Assembly: GCA_037176725.1 (NCBI GenBank)
Contig: JAZBRS010000014.1
Coordinates: forward strand, 76,986,501-77,050,500
Length of the DNA stretch: 64,000 nucleotides
Source: Posidonia oceanica
Taxonomy: Eukaryota; Streptophyta; Magnoliopsida; Alismatales; Posidoniaceae
Direction of reading: 5' to 3'
Shown here: positions 22,856 through 34,642 of the stretch, in pieces
Numbering within the stretch: position 1 is the first letter of the stretch
Layout: every line of letters starts with the position of its first letter
Position numbers and translations under genes: made by a program
Notes under the pieces: model-generated
Told to the model about the DNA's origin: nothing
What the model saw: the letters and a program-made list of their open reading frames with translations, nothing else
Databases searched by the model: none

Positions 22856-22979
22856 AGCACGACAATCTTGTCATCACCCTTGCTTTCGATGCCAAGGACG
22901 CGTTGGCCGGATGACACCAGGGGCATCTTTTGATCGCCCCTTGGTATCATTCTTCCCCTCTTTCCCCTATGATATTCCT

Positions 22980-23612
22980 GGTGTCATAGGATGATTTCTT
23001 CTCATCATTACCTCATCCCCTCTTTGCCGGCCAATAAGTCCGATATCTTATCAATCAATCATTCTCATCATTACCTCATCCCCCTCTTTATCTCATCATT
23101 ACCTCATCCCCCTCTTTATCTCATCATTACCTCATCCCCTCTTTGCCGGCCGATAAGTCCGATATCTTATCAACTAATCATTCTCATCATTACCTCATCC
23201 CCTCTTTATCTCATCATTACCTCATCCCTCTCTTTATCTCATCATGATCTCATCCCCTCTTTAGCAGTAATTCTCATCATTACCTCATCCCTTCTTTAGC
23301 AGTAACTCTCATCATGATCTCACCCCCCTCTTTAGCAGTAATTCTTATCATGATCTCCCCCCCTCTTTAGCAGTAATTCTCATCATGATCTCACCCCCTC
23401 TTTAGCAGTAATTCTCATCATTATCTTACCCCCTCTTTAGCAATAACTCTCATCATGATCTCACCCCCCTCTTTAGCAGTAATTCTCATCATTATCTTAC
23501 CCCCTCTTTAGCAATAACTCTCATCATGATCTCATCCCCTCTTTAGCAATAGCTCTCATCATGATCTCCCCCCCTCTTTAGCAATAGTTCTCATCATGAT
23601 CTCGTCCCCTCT
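22980..23612 (+). repeat. Pyrimidine-rich CTCATCAT array
   Basis: Irregular units such as CTCATCATTACCTCATCCCC, passing into about ten copies of a 35-36 base unit with CTCTTTAGCAGTAATTCTCA. An imperfect duplication with TTTGCCGGCC and CCGATATCTTATCAA is seen near 23025 and 23141. Confidence 0.85.
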
Positions 23613-23770
23613 TATCAACAATCAAGCACTCTCAGGCTGATATCCTAAACTATCAATAATCAAGCACTCTCAGGCTGATATCCTAAACTATCAACAATCA
23701 AGCACTCTCAGGCTGATATCCTAAACTATCAACAATCAAGCACTCTCAGGCTGATAACCTAAACTATCAT
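23613..23770 (+). repeat. 38-base array, four units
   Basis: Four copies of AATCAAGCACTCTCAGG followed by CTGATATCCTAAACTATCAA. The second half holds the dyad GATA...TATC that dominates the next array. Confidence 0.92.
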
Positions 23771-24597
23771 CTGGGCCGATCCATGGTTGGCCCACAGTTG
23801 TGTTATACGGCTGACATCCAGTAACTGTCCCTTGCAATTGCGGTTTCCAGTTGATAGGTCTGTAAACTATCCGCCAGTTGATAGGTCTGTAAACTATCCA
23901 CCAGTTGATAGGACTGTAAACTATCGTTAGGCTGATATCCTAAACTATCACCAGCAATTGTATTATACGGCTGATATCCAGTAACTATCCCTCATCATTG
24001 CGTGTTCCAGTTGATAGGCTTGTAAACTATCTGCCAGTTGATAGGACTGTAAACTATCGTTCCAGTTGATAGGACTGTAAACTATCGCTAGGCTGATATC
24101 CTAAACTATCACGCGCAATCATGTTATACGGCTGACACCCAGTAACTGTCCCTCGCAATGCCGTTTCCAGTTGATAGGACTGTAAACTATCCGCCAGTTG
24201 ATAGGTCTGTAAACTATCCGCCAGTTGATAGGTCTGTAAACTATCGCTCTAGTTGATAGGACTGTAAACTATCCGGCATTTGCGTTATACGGCTGATACC
24301 CAGTAACTATCACTCATGGTTTGTGGCTTCCAGTTGATAGTTCTGTAAACTATCCGCCAGTTGATAGGTCTGTAAACTATCCGCCAGTTGATAGGTCTGT
24401 AAACTATCCGCCAGTTGATAGGACTGTAAACTATCCCACACAACCATGTTATACGGCTGATATCCAGTAACTATCACTCACAACTGCTCTAGGCTGATAA
24501 CCTAAACTATCACTCCAGGCTGATAACCTAAACTATCGCTCTAGGCTGATAACCTAAACTATCACTCCCAGTTGATAGGACCGTAAACTATCCGGAC
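23771..24597 (+). repeat. GATAG/CTATC hairpin array with a 161-base higher-order repeat
   Basis: About 25 units of 20-27 bases in three types: GTTGATAGGTCTGTAAACTATC-like (15 copies; stem GATAG, loop of 9, CTATC), CTGATATCCTAAACTATC (5) and CTGATATCCAGTAACTATC (5). The third type follows TTATACGG at 23803, 23963, 24124, 24285 and 24449, spaced 160, 161, 161 and 164, so the small units form a higher-order repeat of satellite-like length. Such variable 3' arrays are described for Ogre elements as a source of satellite DNA. Confidence 0.93.
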
Positions 24598-25140
24598 GAT
24601 AAGCTCGTCACCTTATCACCCTTTTTGGCGTGACCTTGCCCCAGGAAGGCAAAGTCATGCACCTCCTTTTTTGCGATAGGAGAGTTGGCCTCTCTCCCCT
24701 CGCACCCCTCTTTTCTCTTTGCTAGCTTGCTCCCCGAGCAGGGACGAGCTGCACCTTGCTTCTTTGCTTTGTCGCGCGAGTCCGGCCTTCCTGCCAGATC
24801 CTTGCGCCACATCGCGCCCTTTTAGCATTTTCTCTTGCATCATCTCTGCATCTTCTCAGCTAGCATTGCATGCTACTTTAGTATCATTGGCATCACTTGC
24901 ACAGCATCAGCATTTTGTCTAACTTTTGTACTAACTCTTGCATTGCATTTGCATCAGCACGCATTACACACTTAGCATTCATCCATCTGCACCCTGCATT
25001 TTGCATTGCGGCAACGGGCTACGATCTTCGGTGCATCCGCCGAATAAGTAGCTCACGCCCATAGCAAACCGCTGCTCCCGCTGGTCAGATGGGGTGTCTT
25101 GTCAACCCTGAGCAGCGGCCTCGCTCCGCTTGACCTTGCT
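24598..25140 (+). other. Non-coding tail before the polypurine tract, element A
   Basis: No gene seen. From 25087 on it contains the left arm of an inverted repeat that pairs with the LTR start. Confidence 0.7.
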
Positions 25141-25170
25141 CAGGGAGGGGCATCTGTTGACACCCCATCT
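25087..25170. other. Inverted repeat across the polypurine tract and LTR start
   Basis: AGATGGGGTGTC (25087-25098) is the exact complement of GACACCCCATCT (25159-25170) inside the LTR, and CCTGAGC (25107-25113) of GCTCAGG (25138-25144). The polypurine tract lies in the unpaired stretch between the two stems. Confidence 0.8.
25141..25154 (+). promoter_or_regulatory. Polypurine tract of element A
   Basis: CAGGGAGGGGCATC ends directly at the 3' LTR. Plus-strand DNA synthesis starts from such an RNase H-resistant purine run. Confidence 0.85.
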
Positions 25171-28100
25171 TGGCAGGCTTGGACCACTTGGAGCCCTCCT
25201 GGTGATTGCTGGACTCAAACCCAAACCAAACCAAACCCTAACCCTCCTCTTTACCCTTCAAAACCAAGCAAACTTGACCTAAGCCTTTACCCCTCTTCCC
25301 AAGCTCAAAACCTAGCCAAAATCCATAGGAAAATCCACCAACATCCACTTAGCAAGCCTACCCAAGAACCTAGAAATTTCCAAACCTAGACCATTCCCAA
25401 AAATCCTAGAAAACCTAGGTAAAACTCCCCTTTTTCTACACCTTAAAACCCTTCCAAAACCTTCTTAGAATCAAACCAAAACCTCAGAACCAACACTAGA
25501 AACCCTAGGCTACCCACTCACCAATTTTCATCCCATTCCAAGACCTTTAAGACCTCCATTCACTCAAATTATCCTTTTCTCTCTCCGGGATTATCATTTT
25601 CTCTCTCCTCTCTCTCTCCTGATTATCATCTCTCTTTTCATCCCCTTCTTGCTCCTTCTCTGGTCTAGCTGTTGACCCCCTTTGTGCTTCTATCCTTCCT
25701 CTATCTTATTCCTATTTTTACTTTATTTTTAATACTTTCCCTAATTTTCAAAAAATCCTTTTCCTTCAACCTATCTCTTTTCCTTTTATCTCCCTCTTTT
25801 TTCCATTTCTTTCCTCCTTCTCTTTTCCTTTTCCCTCTCTTGCAAAAATCCATAAAAACCCCTAAAAATCTGTAAAACCCCAAAACATAAAAGAAACAAA
25901 TCAGAACCCTAAGAAAAACAATTAAAAAACATTAAACAAGCAATTAAAAACCTAAACTTAACTAAATCAAGCTAGAAGGAAAACCAAGCATGTGAGCTAA
26001 AAAATGCAAAACAAATCAAAAGGAAACACTGAAAAATCAAGAAAAAAACTAAAATGAAATCAGAACCAACAAAGAGTAAAAATCCCATCAGAAGAATTAA
26101 AAAACAAACCCTAAAAAGAAGAATTAAAAATCAAACACTAAAACAAGTAATTAAAGAAGCAAAAGACTTAACCTAATAAACATAAGAAGAACAACATAAA
26201 AAACTTAATTAAAAGGAAAAGAAAAACACACTTAAAAGATTTAAAAACACCCTATCAAACCAAAAAAATCTAATTAAAAACTTCAAGAAAAATCAACAAG
26301 TAAAAATCAAAGCATAATTTAAAAGACTTAAGAAAGAAAAAACCCTAAGAAGACTAAGACTTAAAAACCTAAAACCAATCCTGGTTAATACAAAAATAAA
26401 TTCTAAAAAAATCCTAATCAATATCCTAAGTGTCCAACAAGCGAAACACAATTTTTAAAACAATTTAAAACAAGGTTTAACAAACATTTAATCAAGTGAA
26501 AACCAATTAAAAGCAAAACCAAAACCCTAAAACCCTAATCAAGCCCAAAACACATTAATCAACCCAAAATGGCCATTAAAAAACTTAATTAAAATCCTAA
26601 TCTACATCACAACCTTTCTAGTATTTTTATTTATTTTTAGTCTATTTTTCCTAATTTTATTTCCTTTCTTTTCCCTCTCTTTCTTTCTTTCTTCTCATTT
26701 TTCTTTTCTTCTTTTTCCTTGCTGGGCCCAATCCAGCCCGTCTCTTCCTTTCTTCTTCATTTCTTTTTCTTTTTCCTTCGGCCCACAGCACAGTCCGGCC
26801 CACGCCTCTCCTTCTTCTTCCTCAACCTCCTCTGTGTTTTCCTTCCACCGTTTTTCTCCCGCGAGCCTTCAGCTACAGACTTCCCTCCTCTTTCAAAATT
26901 CGAAGCCTTCCGTCATGTCGCCTACAGCAGCTCGCCGCCTCTCCTTTGTCTCAGCAGCTTTTTCGGAGCCGGTCGCCAACCATCCTCTCCGCTGCAGTAA
27001 TCGCCGCTGAATTCAAATCTTCAGCGCGCCAGCAGCCGGCCTCCACCGGATATAAGCCGCTCCTCCTCCGTTTCCATCAGTGGCAACAATCCTCACCCAG
27101 AGGGAGTAACCTTCAACTCCAGAGCAGACTCAGAGAGTAATTCCAGAGAGCGTTCCGCTTCTTTTCTTCCACCTGCAACTCCTCCCTCTTCTTCTCTGCC
27201 TCCTCCATTTCCAGAAGAGAGAGTGGCTAGAGAGAGTGGTCTGAGCGTTCATCTTGGCATCCCAGAGAGAGACTCCAATTCCCCAGCCTCCCTTCAGCAA
27301 TCGCCACCCATTCCCATTCAGAAATCCGCAGCGAACCTCCCTCTCACTTCTCCAGTAAACCAAACCTGTTCCCGGCCTCCACACTCTTCCCTGTTACTTC
27401 CCCAATCTCACCCAACACCCAGCCACCTTCCTTCAACATTTACCAGCCGTTCCACCACCTAAAACTGCTCTGAAACACCACCTGATCCCGACTGTAAACC
27501 CAACCTGATCCTCTCACAATTCCCATCACTCCAGTCCACTACTGCCTCCCAAAATCCACCCAAGCATTCACCGAAACTCCACCTTTTCAGAGCCTTCGAC
27601 ATCAAGCCTAACCATCCACCACAGACCCAGAACAGCACAACAAACACCTTACCTCACCTCAGACCCAAAATCAGCCCGACTCCCAATCTCACTCCACACT
27701 CACCAGAAAACCCCTCTGATCATCCACACAGCTTCGCCGAACTCCCAGCAATCTCCCCGAAGGCTCCGCTTCGCCGGATGAGCAGCGGACAAGGCCCCCC
27801 ACCTCCGGCTGCATTCTGTCAACCCAAAAAACTCAATCTTCCGCTCGAGCTGCAGAAGCGCCATCCGATCATCCGAGGAGCTCCGGAAGAACGTCCTGAA
27901 GAAGCCCCAACCACCGCGAGCCGCTGGAGTTCACCGCTGCAACCAGACGAGGACCGCCGGTCACCTCCGATTCTGCCAAGGTCGAGAGCGCGTTCCAGAC
28001 ACAAACACAGGTAATTTCTTACCTCCCCCGCTCTCTCTCCTCCCCTTGCTGCTTTCCCGCCGATCAGAAGCCAGTTCCCAGCCCTCCTGCTCCGATCATG

Positions 28101-30931
28101 ACTCGCCGGACGGTTCATCTTCTCCGGCGCCGGCCTCCTGTCCCCTGATGCTCCGGCCGACAGAACGCTTCCCCGGTGATCCCCAGAGCTCCGCACGGTC
28201 GCCGGTAGCGCCCTCCGCCAATCTGCGCCTCCTCAGCCTCCCCTGTCGGCGGCCACGAGTTCTGATGGCTTTGTGCTACAGTGCTCGTCGCCGTCGACGA
28301 ACACTGTGCATTTATTTTCTTAAGTTATAAGGTTTCTGTGCCAATATTGCATATCTGCCTTAAGTTTTTCCATTTTTGCATTCTGGTCCTTAGTTTATTT
28401 AATCTGCTTAGTTTCTGATTTAATATCATGCTAAATTACAGTTTTTATTCATGCTTTTCTGTATTTGCAATCTAGTCCTGTTACTGTGCTGTGCTGTTGT
28501 ATTTTTTTGCATTTTAGCCCCTCTGTTTTCGTTTTTTGCACTTAAGCCCTACTCTAAATCAGTTCATTTAATTGCATGCATTTTACCATATGAAATTGCA
28601 TTCTGCATCCCTTTATGTTTCTGATTTTGCACTTAGGTCCATGCACTGTAGAACTTAGGTTTAAATTTTAATTTTTGCATACTGCATTGCATGTTTGCCC
28701 CCCTGTTTTCTTATTTTTGCATTTAGGTCCATTTTAAATGGACAGTAACTGTTTTCCATGCATTTTGGCTTATGGCATTGCATTTTTAACCCTGTTTTTC
28801 CCTAAAATTGCACATCAGTCCTGTCTACTGATTTCAGAGCATGTTTACCATATAAAATTGCATATTTGACCCCTGCATGATTCAAAAATTACACATAGGT
28901 CCTTGCATCCTTTAAAAATCATGTAAAAAGACTGTTTTGCCCCTAAAGTTGCATCTTAGCTCCTATGCTTACAAAATTGCATGTAGACCCTCCACTTGCA
29001 TTCCTAGACTCCCCAGAATCCTGTTTTCTGGAAAATTTGCACTTTAGACCCTAGTTTTTTCCAAAATTACCCTCTGATTTCCATTTGTTTTCAAAACTTC
29101 TTCCAATACATGCCCTCATTTCAAAGTAGCTTTCTGAACCCAATCTTTTGCAAAATAACCGTCTACCCTCTCCTGTTTTCAAAACTCTCTCCTGTGGGCC
29201 CCATCCTTTTTGAAAATTTGCATTTAGCCCCCTTCTCTTCTCAAAAATGGCATTTGAACCTCTGTTTTTCTAAAAATTCCCTTCTTGTCTTTTCTTGCCT
29301 CTTGCATGCATCCTGCATTCATTTAGCTTTGCATTTTAGCATCCCTTTGCACACACTAAGCACCTTTAGCTCCCCTTCACTTGGGAGGACCTTTTGCACG
29401 CCCTTAGGACCTCCTGAACACCTAGATCTGTTCTTCTCCCCTGTTCTGGTCCTCCTGCCTTGAAGCTGCGATATCTTCCGATCCGGCCGTTGGATCTTCT
29501 CAAGTAAGCTGCCCAGACGACCGCAGCGAAGCGCTCTTCAGCATGGACTAGACAGATCTCAGATCAGGCTCCCGGATTTCCAGGTATGTCCTCCTGAACC
29601 CCTGCATTGCATTCATTTGCATGCCATTTGCATAGTTTTCCTCGTTTTCGATTTCTGTCTCTTTAAGCATGTAGAATAGGACCTCTTCTTCTTGTCTATC
29701 AACTCAGATCCCTGTTTCGCGTACTCTTGGGCGTTTTGTGTTGAGTTTTCCCTGGATTCACCACTTAATGTGACTTTCTTCCCCCTTTTCCACGATCCGA
29801 TCGCATCGCGAGCTTTGGGCAGCATGCGAGACACACCGTGGAACGGTTTAGTGGGAAATGGTCGCAAGAGAGGTGGTAATCCCCCCCGTTTGCTCACTCT
29901 CCCCTTTGTAGGTCTTCACACCTACTCTGTGTGGCCCCGAACAGTGCCTGTTCTCACACATGCGTTGTTCTACTTCTCCTTTTACTGCTTCTAATCTTTT
30001 CCTTGCATTTGCATTCGCACAGCTTTGTCTGAGGTTTTATCTCGCAGTTTTTGGCACCGTTTTGCATGCCCGCTCTCGTTTTGGCACCGTTTTGCGTGCC
30101 TGCTTTGTCTTTCGCGTCGTTTTGCGCGCTCGCCCTGTTTTTGGCACAGTTTTGCATGCCCGTCATCGCCTTTTGCATCGATTTACGTGCCACCTTGCTT
30201 TCTCGCCTGTTTTACGTACCGACCTTGTCTTTTTGCACCGTTTTGCGCGCTTTCTTGTTTTTTGCCTCGTTTTGCGTGCTTTACGCCGTTTTCTCTTGCA
30301 TGTCGATCGCATTGCATGGTTTTACCGTTGTTTTGCTTTTTCGCTTGTATTTGCATGTAGGGCTGTGATGCTTACTGCCTGGAGTTCTCACGAGCCAGGT
30401 TTCCCCCGGTTCGGAACACAGACAGCGTAGCTGAGCACTTAGACAGCACGTTTACTTCCTTTCTTTGCATCTCTCCACTTAGAGCACACCTTGAGCATTC
30501 ATTAAGGCATTTATAGGCACATAGGCATTCAATCCTGCATTTCCCTGCGTATGCGAGCGTAAGCCTAGAAAGACCTATTCTCGGGCGTGTCGGGGGTGCC
30601 TAACACCTTCCCCGCACGTAACAGGAGTCCTTGCCCTGTCTTTTGGCCTGCAATGACCATACTGCCCTTATCCTAGGCTAGAGTCATCTCATTTGCATGT
30701 ATTTGCATTTATTTCCTTTGCATTGCTTTGCTTTGCATTTCTTGCTTGGTTTTGCGTGTTAATTCACGCATTTCCTCGGTTTTCCTTGTCTCCCGTTAAT
30801 GGACATGGTGGCGACTCTGATTTGTCTTATCTTTCTCTTTTCTCCTCGATTTTAAGTGTTTTCGAGTCGAGCCTCTTCCTCGGATCCAATCGCCGCTAAT
30901 AGCGAGCCTGATTCCGATCGGGATCGCTACA
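25155..30931 (+). repeat. Element A 3' LTR
   Basis: 5777 bases, the same landmarks in the same order as the 5' LTR, with TATA at 27051-27056, donor-like sites near 28012 and 29583, and arrays at 28340-29260 and 30040-30310. Scattered single-base differences from the 5' copy only. Ends CGCTACA at 30931, then GTTGG. Confidence 0.97.
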
Positions 30932-30936
30932 GTTGG
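30932..30936. repeat. Target-site duplication GTTGG (right) of element A
   Basis: Direct repeat of 6881-6885. TGTGTAGTAAATGATAAC follows, as in the intact copy at 44771. Confidence 0.97.
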
Positions 30937-32194
30937 TGTGTAGTAAATGATAACAAAGAAGAACAGAGAATACTAGAAACAAATAGATCTAATACTAACT
31001 AGGGGTTGTTCCCTACATGCATATGCTATGGGTCCTATTTTAAGGAATGCAATATGAGATGTAATGAAAAAGATTGGAAGAATACTCCCTTCACCCTCGT
31101 ACTGTATGTAGTGGAGTAGAAGTGGAGGCACGGACGAAGCTCCGGTTAGGCTCGAGATCTCTGGGATCGTAGTTGAGATGTAGTGATCTCTGGGATCTTG
31201 GGTTTCTCTTTTGAAGGTGGAAACTAGGGTTTCTGGCTTGGAAACTCTAGCTATTTGAAGGTGGAAGCTCAAAACCCTGAAAACCTAAAGGGAATTTCTC
31301 CAAGATAGGTTTTCCTCACAATTGGCCGGGGGTTCAAACACTGACCCACAGGGTCTATTTATAGACTCCAAGGGGTGTGGGTGGTTAACACATAGAAATT
31401 TCTAGAAAAAGTGGCAGTTATGGCCAATCGCCGCATGGGTAGGTGACTAAGGCTAGCAACCGCCCAGTCAAATGTGGAGAAAACCGTAGAAATTCGGTTG
31501 ACGGGAGCCGCAATCATTAGTCGCCGGTTGGAGTGGTGCCTAATGGTCAAGGATCGTGGGGAAGACCGAGGCAGTTCCGCAACCGTCTAGTCGCCTGTTG
31601 AGGTGACGCCTAAAGGTTGAGGGGTTAGTGGGAATTGATCGTGGAAAAGCAACTGCTAGAGTGGTTATGACTGTTAGTCGCCCCTTTGGATGACGCCTAG
31701 CTTAGTCGCCTGTTGATGGGGTGCCTAGCTGGGTCACCTCCTCAGTTGGTTACTAAGGAGCTCGCCTGTTGGAAGGACACCTGTCCTAGTCGCCTACTGA
31801 AAGGGCGCCTATCATGGTCACCTCCTCAGCTGGCAACTAATAAGCTCAGGTCATTTCCAGCCCTATTTTCCATGTTTTGGCCAGAGAAACAAACTAGAAG
31901 GCCGGGAAACTACAGATAGTCTATGAAATCAAGAAGGCATCTCTGTTAACTCAAATCTGCCACGAATCTGAGTAGAAATAAAGGATATTCAGGGTACTCA
32001 GACTTGCCACGAGTCTGAGTGAGTTGGCTCTACCACAGCTAACAACCTGAGTCAAGGCAGGATCAAGTGACGCTTTGAAGAAATCAAGGAAGATCTGGAA
32101 AATGTGTTGTTAAGCCTTAGACATGTGATCTTTGGTGCCTTAGAAGTCCCTGTCCTTTATGAACTCTGGGAAATGTGAATATGGGATATCTACA
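30937..32194 (-). mobile_element. Element D 3' LTR, inner 1258 bases
   Basis: Continues the LTR interrupted at 6885 and matches 44771-46029 with few substitutions. Minus-strand TATAAATA at 31356-31363. Contains the AGTCGCC/GGCGCC stem-loop series (about 31425-31830). Short open frames are repeated in the other LTR copy without coding features. Confidence 0.95.
31356..31363 (-). promoter_or_regulatory. TATA box of element D 3' LTR
   Basis: Minus-strand CTATAAATAGAC, a near-ideal plant TATA box, conserved at 45191-45198 in the 5' LTR. Confidence 0.75.
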
Positions 32195-32211
32195 GAAGTC
32201 CCTCCTTGGAG
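32195..32211 (-). promoter_or_regulatory. Polypurine tract of element D
   Basis: Minus-strand CTCCAAGGAGGGACTTC lies directly before the TGTAGA start of the 3' LTR. Confidence 0.7.
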
Positions 32212-34642
32212 TTGATCTTGGAATAAGATCGAGTCCAGGGTAAGAACGAATGTCCCATTGAGCATTTCCTGAAAAGGGGAGCTCCTCCTCAAACAATCTG
32301 CCATAAGGGATGAAGGAAGATAATAAAAAAAGGAAGAAGGGGTGAACTGACTTGGTGTTGGGAGATTGCCGAACGGCCGGGTGGTTCGATTAATTGCTGT
32401 CATATTGAAGACTCAGGCATGGAGGGGTCAAGTTGGGGCTATTTGTCGCAACCGATGTCAGGACCAGGTCAACCATGTAGAGATGTACTTCAATGGGACA
32501 GAAGCTAGGGAGGAAATCGTGGGGCAGGACCCTTACACAATCGAAAAGGAGTGCTCTTGTGGCGTCATGTTTGAGATTTTACTCGGATTGGAATTGATAG
32601 AAGGATTGGTAGGAACTAGGTTGGCTCTAGGAGAATCACATGTTCTAAGGGTTTCTAACACTCTTGAAGAACAATGCTCCGTCCGTGCTCCACTTCCAAT
32701 GATATGAGAAAATGCATGGATGCATGATTCAAGCAAACAAATGCAAATGCAACATACGATGCAATGAATGGTCCATATGCTAGGTTAGGCCGGCGGGGTA
32801 TGGTTGGTCCCAAACCACATGAACATATGCAAAATGAATGAATGCAATTCGTTGTGGTCAAGTGTTTTCCGTCTTCAAGTGTGACCAGCACTCTGTGGAA
32901 AGGACCGTCGTCCCACAGCTCGACTTGGCAAATAAAGGAGTTCTATGATTAGAGAACCGGGTGAGGGAGTGAACCCTTCCTTTGCCAAACCGGGGTTTGC
33001 CTTTTAGTTAAAGTGGGTGTGCTTTGCACACTATATGAGCCCCTTAGGCATGAGCTCATTCTTTATGTTGTAAGCTTTATACCTGCACACTTAACAAAAG
33101 ATGTTAGTAATCACAGGTGAACCTTTCCCAGTTCCTAGGGCGATTGACTAAGTTATACTTGTATAGGGGGCAAGGTAATCCCTTAATCAACATGCTTGGG
33201 AACTAGGTGGAGGGAATTAGTCTTGGCCTCAGCAGAGAGATGGAAAATCGAAGCCCAGTAGACGCCGATTGTGAGTCATCCGTAGATGCTCTAAAGATTA
33301 TTGCAGAAGCAATGTCTTTGTTGAGAAAACGCACCCAAGCCGTGTTATACACTTGAGTAGGACATTATCTCCAAATCCGAGGTGAATGATTGTTGCATCA
33401 CCGGCCAGACTAATTCCAGTTTTCCTACTTACTAAGTTTTCACTTGTATGTAGGATGGATGGTACTTCTTTTTTGGTTGGTTTCTTCTTGAGTTTTTCTA
33501 ATTTTTTGAATTTTTTTGGGACTTTCTGATTTTTTTTTTGGTGTTTTGGGATTTTCTAATTTTTTTGGTATTTTTTTGGATTTTTTGATTTTTGGATTTT
33601 CTGATTTTTTGGATTTTTGGATTTTCTAATTTTTTTAGTAGTTTTTGGATTGATGAGTGCAGTCACAACTGTCTGATCACAGCTTTTGCAGCATTGCCTG
33701 GTATTATCTAGGGTGAGAGAGCTTTCCCTTCTAACATGCCTAGTCTGTTGAGAACTTAGAACCTCATATTAGCCTCGGTTTGATTGTTGTTTCCTTTGTT
33801 TAGTCAGTCCCTGGACTTCTAGGGTTCCTTGCCCCTTGTCTGTGAGTGAGATAGATGGAGGAGGCTTGAAGTGCAGTAAGCTCTCAACTTTGGCTTAGGA
33901 CTTGAATTCCACTTGCCTTTCCTTGGCCCTTAATGCGTCTTTCTAGGATTTATGCTTTAGACTCATAGACAGCTTTTGCCATGTTCTTTTACTGTCTCTT
34001 TTCATTTGTTCCTCACTTGGACAGCTTCTTTGCTGCCTTCTTTCCTCTCTTTTGGGCAGTTTTTGCTGCCATCTTTTCTAGACGCTTTCTAAGTTAATTG
34101 GCAAGCGGTTCGTACCATAAGCCTTTGCTCCGAGCTTGCCTTTCTCTTACCTCTCCGTGCAAGTGTATGTGCAGACAGGACAAGGTTGAGGTTACCCTAG
34201 TTGTTCAGTTCCTCTTCTATTTAGGATGCAACTTTCTTCCTTTGGCTAGGACTTGGTCTTCGGCTCCTTTCTTGGCTTTGGCATGCTAATTAAGGGTGTA
34301 TTGTATGTAACTCCCACGGATCTAAAGATGCCTTTAGGTTGTTACAACCATTGGTGGGACCATCCATGGGTGTTACGGTCTCTGCTTGGGAACCTTAGGT
34401 AATATTTTGGCAGTTCTACTTAATGCCTTAAGTTGTTAGGTATAGTCCACACTCATCAGTCATTTTTATTTATTTTATTCTATAATCTAACTTACCATTA
34501 GATACCAAATAAAGAAAAAAACAATGGAAGACAGAGTACGGAAAGAAAAATGTCTTACTTACATGTTTTAATCGAATTAACCACTGCCCTTAGTCGCGTT
34601 TAGTGGAACTTTGCACCTCCCTTCCCAGATGAGGGGGCTTAC
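32212..34642 (-). other. Non-coding internal region of element D where pol is expected
   Basis: About 2.4 kb between the gag stop and the polypurine tract. No protease, RT, RNase H or integrase motif in any frame. The plus-strand frame at 32366-32707 has no family resemblance and is taken as chance. A splice-donor-like GTAAGCC follows the gag stop at once (34642-34636, minus). Confidence 0.75.
33470..33655. repeat. T-rich low-complexity run in element D
   Basis: Repeats of TTTTTGGATTTTCTAATTTT type. A-rich on the element's sense strand. No gene. Confidence 0.85.

Larger units (their letters stand above)
6886..30931 (+). mobile_element. Element A: 24-kb Ogre-like retrotransposon with internal deletions
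   Basis: 24,046 bases with TG...CA ends, two long LTRs (5772 and 5777 bases), PBS, leader, broken gag and protease, a truncated integrase, an extra ORF, 3' tandem arrays and a polypurine tract. Compared with element B it lacks about 364 bases at the start of gag and about 2.9 kb covering RT, both RNase H domains and the first part of integrase. It cannot be autonomous. Its two LTRs differ at about four positions in the 400 bases from 8341, so the insertion is fairly recent, and younger than D, in whose LTR it sits. Confidence 0.95.

Noticed and set aside
23613..24597. CRISPR array
   Set aside because: Regular dyad repeats, but units adjoin or are separated by repeated, not unique, sequence; it lies within a plant retrotransposon.
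32366..32707. 113-codon plus-strand frame as a host gene
   Set aside because: Lies inside element D between gag and the polypurine tract on the antisense strand; no recognisable family, no promoter or splice pattern.
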